A DNA stretch of 12,200 nt from Clostridiales bacterium (GTDB taxonomy: Bacteria > Bacillota > Clostridia > Saccharofermentanales > UBA5734), in the NCBI GenBank assembly GCA_003451915.1, contig DMJC01000271.1, positions 1 to 12,200 on the forward strand. Direction: 5' to 3'. Shown in pieces: positions 1-5,611 of the stretch. Below the pieces are notes generated by a model. The model had not been told where the DNA came from, did no database searches, and saw only the letters and a program-made list of their open reading frames with translations. The position numbers and the translations under genes are program-made. Numbering within the stretch: position 1 is the stretch's first letter; every line of letters begins with the position of its first letter.

Positions 1-1
1 T

Positions 2-1564
2 GTGCCGACCGACTGCCCGCAGCGTGACGAGCGCATGGGCTGGACTGGCGATGCCGAAGTTTTCAGCGGGACAGCCTCGTTCAATATGGATACCTATGCT
101 TTTTATGCCAAATTTATGCACGACGTCTGGCAAGATCAGCAGTTTTACAACGGGATGGTCGCCAGTGTCGTGCCGACTTTTAATAAAAATAAAGATCCGG
201 AAAGCGGGTTTGCCTCTGGCGGGGCCTGCGCCTGGTCGGACTGCGCCACGGTCATTCCCTGGGAGGTCTACCTGCATTTTGGTGACAAGACGATCCTTGA
301 AAACCAGTACGACAGCATGAAAGCATGGGTTGACTGGATCCGCCGGCAAGACGAGAAGTCCGGCAATCGCAGATTGTGGACTGTCGGTTTCCATTTTGGC
401 GACTGGCTGGCCTTGGATGGCCCGGTCGCGGGCGGTGTCATGGGCGGTACGGACAACGGACTGCTGGCTTCGGCCTATTATCGCCTGTCAACCAATATTC
501 TGGCCAAAGCTGCCGCAGTGCTCGGCAAGACTGAAGATGCCGCATTCTATGGCGAATTGTCTGAACAGGTCAAGGCTGCGATCCAGAATGAGTTTTTCTC
601 CAAAAACGGCCGTTCAACGATTCTGACCCAGACGGCCCATGTCGTCGCGCTGCATTTCGACCTGGTTGAACCTGAGGTGCGCGGACGCGTACTGGCCGAT
701 TTGCAGGCATTGCTGCGCAAGAGCAATATGCACCTCAAGACCGGTTTTATCGGTACGCCTTATCTTTGCCGCTCATTGTCAGACAACGGCGATTCAGAGA
801 GTGCTTACAAGATCTTTTTCCAGGAAGACTACCCAAGCTGGCTTTACGAAGTGCTGATGGGGGCTACGACCATCTGGGAACGCTGGAATTCCATCCTGCC
901 GGACGGTAAAATATCCGGCACTGGCATGAACTCGCTCAACCATTATGCTTATGGATCAATAGTCGAATGGATGTACCGTAACATGTGCGGTATCAATCCT
1001 GTAGAAACAGCACCTGGCTTCCGGAAAATTCATTTTAAGCCAGAAGTTTACGGCAAGCTGTTCCATGCCAAGGCGACGCTCAGATCAGCGATGGGTCTGG
1101 TCGAAAGCGGCTGGAAACGGGAAGACAATGGCACATTGACCGTCTCGGTTACCGTACCTTTCAATGCTGAAGCTGTGCTGTGGCTGCCCGATGCTGATCT
1201 GGTGAGCTTGAAGGTTCCTGCCGGTTTGTCCGCTGAACAGGACAGCAGCAAAGTCAAAATCAGTCTGCAGACTGGCTGTTTTAGTTTCAATTATCAGCCG
1301 ACACGATCTTATGAAATGGCCTATTCCATCGAGAGCCCACTGCGTGAATTGTTGATAACCCCGGAAACCAAAGCTGTCCTCGAACAGCATCTGGCTCATA
1401 TCATCCAGATGGCCAACGGCGATATGGGGATGGAACTTCCCTATAGCCTGGGCGAAATCGCCAGAGCCAAAGACTCGTTCATCGCTCAGATGGTCTTCAG
1501 AGGTGTCGACATCGAAGCACTTGACGTTGATTTGCAGAAAGTAAAGCCGAAGATCAGGCGGTAG
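2..1564 (+). CDS. Alpha-L-rhamnosidase (GH78), C-terminal part, 5'-truncated by window
   Basis: Glycoside hydrolase that removes terminal alpha-L-rhamnose from plant glycosides or rhamnose polymers. The frame is open from the window edge, so the first codon (GTG) is an internal Val and not a start; the N-terminal beta domains lie upstream. The visible part opens with the GH78 signature TDCPQRDERMGWTGD. By comparison with characterised GH78 enzymes, Glu10 of this fragment is the likely general acid and Glu293 (in TTIWERW) the likely base. The (alpha/alpha)6 barrel runs to about residue 335 and a C-terminal beta domain to about 435. A helical tail of about 80 residues follows (starting SPLRELLITPETKAVLEQHL). 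It resembles the small helical domains at the end of some clostridial glycosidases, but that is an impression. There is no signal peptide information. Its stop lies 4 bases from the convergent SHOCT gene, with no terminator hairpin between them. Confidence 0.93.
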   Translation: MPTDCPQRDERMGWTGDAEVFSGTASFNMDTYAFYAKFMHDVWQDQQFYNGMVASVVPTFNKNKDPESGFASGGACAWSDCATVIPWEVYLHFGDKTILENQYDSMKAWVDWIRRQDEKSGNRRLWTVGFHFGDWLALDGPVAGGVMGGTDNGLLASAYYRLSTNILAKAAAVLGKTEDAAFYGELSEQVKAAIQNEFFSKNGRSTILTQTAHVVALHFDLVEPEVRGRVLADLQALLRKSNMHLKTGFIGTPYLCRSLSDNGDSESAYKIFFQEDYPSWLYEVLMGATTIWERWNSILPDGKISGTGMNSLNHYAYGSIVEWMYRNMCGINPVETAPGFRKIHFKPEVYGKLFHAKATLRSAMGLVESGWKREDNGTLTVSVTVPFNAEAVLWLPDADLVSLKVPAGLSAEQDSSKVKISLQTGCFSFNYQPTRSYEMAYSIESPLRELLITPETKAVLEQHLAHIIQMANGDMGMELPYSLGEIARAKDSFIAQMVFRGVDIEALDVDLQKVKPKIRR

Positions 1565-1568
1565 TGCG

Positions 1569-1904
1569 TTACTTCAGCAGCTCGTCTTTGCGCTGGCGAT
1601 ATTCCTCTGGGCTGATCTCGCCGCGGGCCAGCCGTTCATCGAGAATCTGCAAGGCTTTGTTATCAGCCATGACTGACGGTGGAGCAGGCGGTGTTGATAC
1701 AAGGTTTTTCCCGTTACGGCCGGCATGAACCAGCGCTCTTACAAGAAAAACAATACCGACAATTACCAGAACTAAGACAATCAAGCCGACGATCATCATG
1801 CCGGGCCGCATCATAAAAAAGCGGTCAAAGCGATCACGGGGCCAGTCAAACCGATTGAGCCTGCAGATTGCATTAATGACCGAAAGGGATAAAACGTTCA
1901 TCAT
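1569..1904 (-). CDS. SHOCT-domain membrane protein
   Basis: Small protein of 111 residues. Residues about 36-56 form one hydrophobic membrane segment (MIVGLIVLVLVIVGIVFLV). A Pro-rich linker follows, and then a C-terminal SHOCT domain (about 84-111, ALQILDERLARGEISPEEYR). SHOCT domains are short helical modules, usually at the C-terminus of membrane-tethered proteins, and are thought to mediate oligomerisation; no catalytic role is known. The start at 1904 is favoured by a strong GAAGGAG ribosome binding site (complement of 1914-1920) about 9 bases upstream. A second Met codon follows directly. Residues 1-30 are rich in Arg and Phe (NRFDWPRDRFDRFF) and probably cytosolic. It appears monocistronic, since a terminator hairpin separates it from the upstream zinc-ribbon gene. 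Confidence 0.8.
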   Translation of the reverse strand: MMNVLSLSVINAICRLNRFDWPRDRFDRFFMMRPGMMIVGLIVLVLVIVGIVFLVRALVHAGRNGKNLVSTPPAPPSVMADNKALQILDERLARGEISPEEYRQRKDELLK

Positions 1905-1923
1905 AAAGATTATCTCCTTCTCC

Positions 1924-1941
1924 AGGATATCTGAATATCCT
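1924..1941 (-). promoter_or_regulatory. Small hairpin in the leader of the SHOCT gene
   Basis: A 7-bp perfect inverted repeat (AGGATAT, loop of 4, ATATCCT) lies just upstream of the GAAGGAG ribosome binding site. It could form a weak leader hairpin or be an operator. AT-rich sequence further upstream (about 1945-1975) would suit a promoter, but no convincing -35/-10 pair can be assigned. Confidence 0.35.
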
Positions 1942-2004
1942 ATTTTCCTACTATTATTGTAGACTTAAATTGTGTTGAAATTGTGGAGAAAGCGAGAAGT
2001 GGAA

Positions 2005-2069
2005 GCAAAAAAGAAGGTATCAGATACCAAAACGGAACGGTAATCCGTTCCGTTTTGGTATCTGATACC
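2005..2069 (-). terminator. Long rho-independent terminator of the zinc-ribbon gene
   Basis: Perfect 25-bp inverted repeat (2016-2040 and 2045-2069) with a 4-base loop. In the minus direction it lies 15 bases after the stop of the zinc-ribbon gene and is followed by TTCTTTTTT, which fits an intrinsic terminator. The stem is longer than needed for termination. Each arm contains a nearly self-complementary block, GGTATCAGATACC or its mirror. Confidence 0.8.
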
Positions 2070-2084
2070 GTTTCCGCTTTCGCG

Positions 2085-2390
2085 TTAGCGCCGGCGAGGT
2101 TTGAAACAATCCCGGCAGTAGACCGGTTTATCCTGGCTGGGCTTGAAGGGGACTGTGGTTGTCTTGCCGCAGGTGGCACAGACTGCAGTGAACATTTCAC
2201 GATCATTGCGGCTATTGGACTGATAGCCGCGGCTGCTGTCGTTACCGCGTGATTGTTTGCGGGCAGCCCGACAGGAAGGGCAACGGGTTGGATCGTTGGT
2301 GTAGCCTTTCTCAGCGAAAAATGCCTGTTCACTCTCGGTGAAGATGAAGGTTGCGCCACAGTCTTTGCATGTGATTGATTTGTCTGCCAT
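2085..2390 (-). CDS. Double CxxC zinc-ribbon protein
   Basis: Protein of 101 residues with two Cys4 clusters: C8/C11 with C37/C40 (TCKDCG...RCPSC), and C71/C74 with C92/C95 (VCATCG...YCRDCF). A Ser/Arg/Asn-rich linker (about 47-64) joins them. This matches the CxxC-x17-CxxC / probable zinc-binding domain family common in Firmicutes. Members bind zinc and are guessed to contact nucleic acid or other proteins; no function is established. The basic C-terminus (KPRRR) and linker would suit RNA or DNA binding, which is inference. The start at 2390 has an AAGAAAGAGGT-type ribosome binding site about 6 bases upstream. An extended -10 promoter lies about 60 bases upstream and a strong hairpin terminator follows, so it is probably monocistronic. 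Confidence 0.85.
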   Translation of the reverse strand: MADKSITCKDCGATFIFTESEQAFFAEKGYTNDPTRCPSCRAARKQSRGNDSSRGYQSNSRNDREMFTAVCATCGKTTTVPFKPSQDKPVYCRDCFKPRRR

Positions 2391-2447
2391 TGATAAACCT
2401 CTTTCTTGATGGCTCCGTGAGCCGATCGGTGGGGAACTTGACTACTT

Positions 2448-2456
2448 ATTATAGCA
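2448..2456 (-). promoter_or_regulatory. Extended -10 promoter for the zinc-ribbon gene
   Basis: On the minus strand this reads TGCTATAAT, a perfect -10 hexamer with the TGN extension. No good -35 lies 17 bases upstream, which is tolerated by extended -10 promoters. The site sits between inverted copies of TTGACT (2438-2443) and AGTCAA (2465-2470), which could be an operator. Confidence 0.6.
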
Positions 2457-2514
2457 CATTTATCAGTCAAAGGGGCCATAATAGATCTAATTGGGAGAAG
2501 GAGAGCTGATTTTC

Positions 2515-2899
2515 TTGAAATATGTGCTCATGACAGGAGCAACAGGCGGATTGGGCCAGCCCATTGTCCGATACCTCGCTGACAGCGGATGCTATATCAT
2601 CTTTGCAGCCGGTACCAATGAACAAAAGCTGGCTCAATTATCCGAAATAAAAAACGTTATTCCAGTGAAAATCGACATTCTGGACTCGGACAGCATTGCT
2701 TCAGTTCACCAATATATTCAGTCGAAAGCCAGATCATCTGAAACTTGCTAAGATTATCTTCAAAGCATTGGAAACCAAAAATCCGAAAATCAGATATCGT
2801 GCCGCAACAGGCAAACTTCTCTTGCTGATGGAGCTGTTACCTGAAAGTGGTGTTGATTTTATTTACAAACTGTTTTTCAAATACAGTAAAAGTATATAA
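2515..2899 (+). pseudogene. Short-chain dehydrogenase (SDR) remnant with internal deletion
   Basis: The 5' part is a clear SDR N-terminus. From a TTG at 2515, behind a GGGAGAAGGAG ribosome binding site (2493-2503), it encodes MKYVLMTGATGGLGQP, the TGxxxGxG cofactor-binding loop of a Rossmann fold. Beta/alpha elements continue to about 2725, and this frame stops at 2751. From about 2728 another frame (stop at 2899) reads PDHLKLAKIIFKALETKNPK onward, which looks like the C-terminal helix and tail of the same family. The middle, carrying the YxxxK catalytic motif (about 130-170 residues), is absent, and the halves are out of frame. This is most simply one SDR gene that suffered an internal deletion. 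Its end lies 1 base from the convergent carboxypeptidase gene. Confidence 0.8.
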
Positions 2900-2900
2900 T

Positions 2901-4304
2901 CTATTTCCTTTCCTTAATCTTGTTTCTCCGCTTCTTTTTAAGGTCCTGCCGAATCATCGCATAGAGCAATAACAGGCAGAAAGCGATGACCACGACCAGC
3001 AGAATGATTGCAATGACACGCAGCACAGTACGCCAGACTGAACCTTTCGGCCCGAAAGCAGGTGACTTTGTTGTGGCTTCAGTCTGGACAGCAGCGACGT
3101 TGATGGCCAGACGGCCAACCGGGTAACGTGTTCCGTCATCAAACGCCAGATATAACGGATATTCCAGAGTCTGGCTGTCCTGATCAGCCTGCAGGGTGGC
3201 TGCACGCTCATCAATGACACAACTGTAAGGTCTAGCTGCACGTGTCGTTGTAGTTGTTAAAATATCATCAAGTTCCAGCACAACTTCATCAATGACCATC
3301 GGATTGCCGGTCTGACCGATCGCGTCGTTGACCTGGGCGATCGTCTGATCCTTGATTGGCTGGAATTCATCTGGCTTGATAGTAATCGTTTTAAAATTAT
3401 CAAATCCGTAATCGAATAATGTAATGCAGCCGGTGTAGCGGGCTGTCGACTGTGATGCACCTAGCACGACACTGATCAGGGTTCGGCCTTCCCGCCGGGC
3501 GCCGGCAGTGATCGTATAACTCGAGAGCTCAGTAAAACCTGTTTTCCCTCCGACATAACCATCATACTTAAACTGTTCGTTTGCCACAAAACGATTACCA
3601 TTTTGCATGCCGCGTTCTTCAGGATGCAGAACAGTGCCGGCCATCTGGTAATGCAGTGTTGTGGCAAACTGAGTATAGAGGTCATGTTTTAAAACTTCCG
3701 CGAAGATTAAAGCGATGTCATGAGCGGTGGTCAGATGTTCAGGATCAGCCAGCCCGTAAGGGTTGGTGAAATTTGTGTTCAGACAGCCCAGTTCAGTTGC
3801 CCGACTATTCATCATTTCGACGAAATTTTCAATCGTACCGCCGACAGCAACAGCCAACGCCATGGATGCATCATTGGCCGAGATCAGCAGGCTGGCATAC
3901 AAGGCCTGCTCAACGGTGATTTCTTCACCTTCCATGAGCCCCAGGCGGGTATAATCATTGGGAATTGTCTCAAACATTTCGCGTGTGACAATGATCTTAT
4001 CGGACAACTGCAGATTCTCAAGAGCCAGGAGAACCGTCATCACCTTGGTCACACTGGCCGGCGCAAACAGTTTATCCTGATCCTTGCCAACAAGGAATGT
4101 CTGAGATTCTGCATCATATAAAACATAAGCTTTGGCGTCAATCGCCGGAACAACGATTCCAGCTGCGTCGAAAATCGTATAAGTCGTTTCCGCAGCCTGA
4201 ACATTCGGAGCCGTAATGAAGATAGATGAAGTCAAGGTCACAACAGCCAGCAAAATAATCAGCACGATTCTGAGCAGGTTTTTATGACAGCGATAGGTCT
4301 GCAA
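2901..4304 (-). CDS. D-alanyl-D-alanine carboxypeptidase (peptidase S11, DacF-like)
   Basis: Penicillin-binding protein that cuts the terminal D-Ala from peptidoglycan stem peptides outside the cell. All three active-site motifs are present, numbered from the TTG start: S84-V-T-K87, S142-A-N144 and K254-T-G. A hydrophobic N-terminal segment (about residues 10-30) acts as signal or anchor. After the catalytic and beta-rich C-terminal domains there is a second membrane helix (about 427-450), followed by a Lys/Arg-rich tail (KKKRRNKIKERK). This places the catalytic part outside, as in DacF-type proteins. I chose TTG at 4304 because CAGGAGGA (complement of 4312-4319) lies 7 bases before it. An in-frame ATG at 4328 (8 residues longer) has no ribosome binding site, only AT-rich promoter-like sequence. 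It appears monocistronic. Confidence 0.92.
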   Translation of the reverse strand: MQTYRCHKNLLRIVLIILLAVVTLTSSIFITAPNVQAAETTYTIFDAAGIVVPAIDAKAYVLYDAESQTFLVGKDQDKLFAPASVTKVMTVLLALENLQLSDKIIVTREMFETIPNDYTRLGLMEGEEITVEQALYASLLISANDASMALAVAVGGTIENFVEMMNSRATELGCLNTNFTNPYGLADPEHLTTAHDIALIFAEVLKHDLYTQFATTLHYQMAGTVLHPEERGMQNGNRFVANEQFKYDGYVGGKTGFTELSSYTITAGARREGRTLISVVLGASQSTARYTGCITLFDYGFDNFKTITIKPDEFQPIKDQTIAQVNDAIGQTGNPMVIDEVVLELDDILTTTTTRAARPYSCVIDERAATLQADQDSQTLEYPLYLAFDDGTRYPVGRLAINVAAVQTEATTKSPAFGPKGSVWRTVLRVIAIILLVVVIAFCLLLLYAMIRQDLKKKRRNKIKERK

Positions 4305-4392
4305 GTATCGATCCTCCTGATTTGGCATACCCTAATATAATATCAGTTGAACCGCATCCTTGAAAGACATAGACACGAACAAAAGTAAATTT

Positions 4393-4524
4393 TTACTCTT
4401 TGGCTCGTTTAATACGCAAGGCCTCGTTTAGAGTCTTGGCAATTTTTTCTTCTCTTATGCGAGCCGCATCTTTTGCCTCATCGATCTTTTTCTGATCATT
4501 TTTGGCCGGCTTTTCTATTTTCAC
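4393..4524 (-). CDS. 43-residue highly charged small protein overlapping rpsU
   Basis: Short ORF starting with GTG in a GTGA overlap with the rpsU stop. A GCGAGG ribosome binding site lies 6 bases upstream, inside the rpsU coding sequence, so the two are translationally coupled. The product begins MKIEKPAKNDQKKIDEAKD and ends ALRIKRAKE. It is rich in Lys, Glu, Arg and Ala, with no Cys, Trp or membrane segment, and is probably a single charged helix. I do not recognise a family. Coupling to S21 suggests a role at the ribosome or with RNA, but this is inference. The common clostridial neighbour of rpsU is a YqeY-like protein; this is much shorter and does not obviously match, although a decayed remnant cannot be excluded. 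The coding case rests on the ribosome binding site, the overlap and the charged composition. Confidence 0.6.
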   Translation of the reverse strand: MKIEKPAKNDQKKIDEAKDAARIREEKIAKTLNEALRIKRAKE

Positions 4525-4697
4525 TTTTTACCTCGCTTTTTTGCGGCAGCTCTTTTACGAATGTCACGTTCCCGGCTGTTTTCGAAACGAGAACGAACTT
4601 TGTATTCTTTCAGAATGCCATCCTTGGCTACCTGCTTTTTGAATTTGCTCATTGCTGCTTCGAATGAATCAGAATTTGCTACAACTACCTTTGCCAC
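4521..4697 (-). CDS. rpsU: Small ribosomal subunit protein bS21
   Basis: 58-residue basic protein of the 30S subunit, located near the 3' end of 16S rRNA and the Shine-Dalgarno helix and important for initiation. The sequence MAKVVVANSDSFEAAMSKFKK, then GILKEYKVRSRFENSRERD and a Lys/Arg/Ala-rich tail, fits the bS21 family in both content and length. The start is GTG at 4697, preceded by GGAGG about 10 bases upstream; an ATG right after the GGAGG is out of frame. It lies about 40 bases after the tRNA terminator. I see no clear separate promoter, so it may be read by partial readthrough from the tRNA operon or from a weak promoter inside that gap. Confidence 0.93.
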   Translation of the reverse strand: MAKVVVANSDSFEAAMSKFKKQVAKDGILKEYKVRSRFENSRERDIRKRAAAKKRGKK

Positions 4698-4742
4698 GTG
4701 CTATCATCCTCCAAAAAAATCATCATAATGCCTGTCTAAATT

Positions 4743-4774
4743 AAAACCCTGAAACGGTCATGCTTCAGGGTTTC
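4743..4774 (-). terminator. Rho-independent terminator after the tRNA pair
   Basis: A 10-bp stem (AAACCCTGAA at 4744-4753 paired with TTCAGGGTTT at 4764-4773) with a 10-base loop is followed on the minus strand by TTTTAATTT. It begins 4 bases after the CCA end of tRNA-fMet. Confidence 0.85.
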
Positions 4775-4777
4775 TCT

Positions 4778-4853
4778 TGGTTGCGGAGGGAGGATTCGAA
4801 CCTCCGACCTTCGGGTTATGAGCCCGACAAGCTACCAGCTGCTCCACTCCGCG
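4778..4853 (-). tRNA. Initiator tRNA-fMet (CAU), CCA encoded
   Basis: Full cloverleaf of 76 bases: acceptor CGCGGAG/CTCCGCA, D arm, anticodon arm TCGGG-CTCATAA-CCCGA, T arm GGAGG-TTCGAAT-CCTCC, A73 and encoded CCA. It is the initiator rather than an elongator because position 1 is C opposite A72 (unpaired), and the anticodon stem ends in three consecutive G:C pairs. It is downstream of tRNA-Leu in the same transcript (38-base spacer) and is followed at once by a terminator. Confidence 0.95.
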
Positions 4854-4891
4854 GTATTCAGTTGGCACACTCTATCGCACCTTGAGCTGAA

Positions 4892-4979
4892 TGGTGCTCG
4901 TGGCCGGACTTGAACCGGCACGGATTTTAGGTCCGACGGATTTTAAGTCCGTTGCGTCTGCCTGTTCCGCCACACGAGC
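4892..4979 (-). tRNA. tRNA-Leu (UAA), CCA encoded
   Basis: 88-base class II tRNA: acceptor GCTCGTG/CACGAGC, anticodon arm ACGGA-CTTAAAA-TCCGT (anticodon TAA), a long variable arm with CGGA/TCCG stem, T arm GCCGG-TTCAAGT-CCGGC, A73 and encoded CCA. It is the first gene of the two-tRNA transcript. Confidence 0.95.
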
Positions 4980-5000
4980 AGGCTCCTTGTGTGCCAAATT

Positions 5001-5029
5001 ATAGTATCACTGGAGGCCCTGATTGTCAA
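5001..5029 (-). promoter_or_regulatory. Strong promoter of the tRNA-Leu/tRNA-fMet operon
   Basis: On the minus strand a perfect TTGACA (complement of 5024-5029) is followed after 17 bases by TACTAT (complement of 5001-5006) with a TGA extension just before it. An overlapping TATAAT (complement of 4998-5003) would give a 20-base spacer. Start of transcription is expected about 15-20 bases before tRNA-Leu. Confidence 0.8.
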
Positions 5030-5042
5030 ATGCTATTTTTTC

Positions 5043-5146
5043 AAGGAACAAGGAACAAGTAATAAGTAACAAGGAAAGAGATTTGCGAACGGGGGCTTCC
5101 TTGATTGGCTAAGAAGTCTAGCGGAGCGACACCCTTCACCCTTCAC
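5043..5146. repeat. Heptamer-repeat element, copy A (chimeric/partial)
   Basis: The left side has five tandem 7-bp units of the form AAGGAAC/AAGTAAC (5043-5077). After a spacer comes the core GCGGAGCGACAC (5121-5132) and two CCTTCAC units (5133-5146). Core and right side match copies B and C, but the left array uses a different heptamer that cannot pair with the right arm. It lies in the gene-poor region behind the tRNA promoter. Confidence 0.7.
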
Positions 5147-5340
5147 TGCATCTTGATGCATATCGAGGGAACCGTTCAGCACAAGGTCAGTGTGTCAGCG
5201 GGTCGGCTCGACTAGCCCATTATGCTGAAACGTACGGTTAAAATAAATCAATAAAGTGATTTTGCAATACGCAATCTAAGAATGAGGATTTTATATATTC
5301 AGATATGGGAAAATTTTAAGAGAACTCGTAAAATAGCCAT
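5147..5340. other. Gene-free stretch with possible folded RNA or decayed sequence
   Basis: No credible coding frame is seen. TGCATC-TT-GATGCA (about 5148-5161) is a short perfect palindrome. AACCG and TTCAGCA (5170-5181) are complementary to TGCTGAA and CGGTT (5223-5239), and enclose an inner GGCT/AGCC hairpin near 5204-5216, so a roughly 70-base two-level stem is possible. ATTTTGCAATAC occurs at 5259-5270 and again at 5410-5421. No known RNA family is recognised. Confidence 0.35.
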
Positions 5341-5351
5341 TTACCAGTTGA

Positions 5352-5380
5352 TTGACAATTCATTTCATGAATGATATTAT
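5352..5380 (+). promoter_or_regulatory. Near-consensus promoter with palindrome in the spacer
   Basis: TTGACA (5352-5357), a 17-base spacer, and TATTAT (5375-5380). The spacer holds the inverted repeat ATTCAT-TTC-ATGAAT (5358-5372), well placed for a repressor. Expected start is near 5387, giving a leader of about 55 bases before the HAD remnant, with the oxidoreductase behind it. Confidence 0.75.
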
Positions 5381-5442
5381 GCACTCAACTTGATAAAATG
5401 AAAAAATTAATTTTGCAATACAGATCAAAATATGGAGGCCGC

Positions 5443-5586
5443 ATGGGTAAATATTCGAATATATTGCTGGTCACCGACTTTGATCCGACACTCACGGTAA
5501 AGACCGCAAAATACCTCATGCCAATATCACAGCCGATGTTCGATCACAGCGTCGGTGATATTGCCTCGATCATCAACGAACTCTGA
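5443..5586 (+). pseudogene. HAD-family hydrolase remnant, 47 codons, internal deletion
   Basis: Starts at ATG 5443 behind GGAGG (5434-5438). The product begins MGKYSNILLVTDFDPTLT, the N-terminal strand and loop of a haloacid-dehalogenase-type phosphatase; the nucleophile motif is DFDPT where DxDGT is usual. It then jumps to AKYLMPISQPMFDHSVGDIA and ends IINEL, which resembles the C-terminal helix of a Cof-like HAD protein. Such enzymes have about 250-270 residues, so roughly 200 are missing, apparently by an in-frame internal deletion. The ribosome binding site and strong promoter survive, so a short peptide may still be made. It heads the oxidoreductase operon with 25 bases between. A longer in-frame start at 5371 falls inside the promoter and is not believable. 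Confidence 0.65.
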
Positions 5587-5611
5587 TCAGGTAACTTCAA
5601 GGAGGTTCGCT

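Noticed and set aside
3720..4121. 133-codon plus-strand ORF opposite the carboxypeptidase
   Set aside because: The minus strand encodes the SxxK and SAN motifs over the same bases; the plus frame has no recognisable domain.
4860..5340. Integration site of a mobile element beside tRNA-Leu
   Set aside because: No integrase or phage-like gene is nearby, the gene-poor side faces the tRNA 5' end (promoter side) rather than the usual 3' attachment site, and no duplicated tRNA end is seen.
5371..5442. N-terminal extension of the HAD remnant
   Set aside because: This part coincides with the -10 hexamer and expected transcription start, so it cannot be in the mRNA.
5555..5611. Longer N-terminus for the Gfo/Idh/MocA oxidoreductase
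   Set aside because: It would overlap the HAD remnant and lacks a ribosome binding site, while ATG 5612 follows an ideal AAGGAGG and begins directly with the Rossmann strand.
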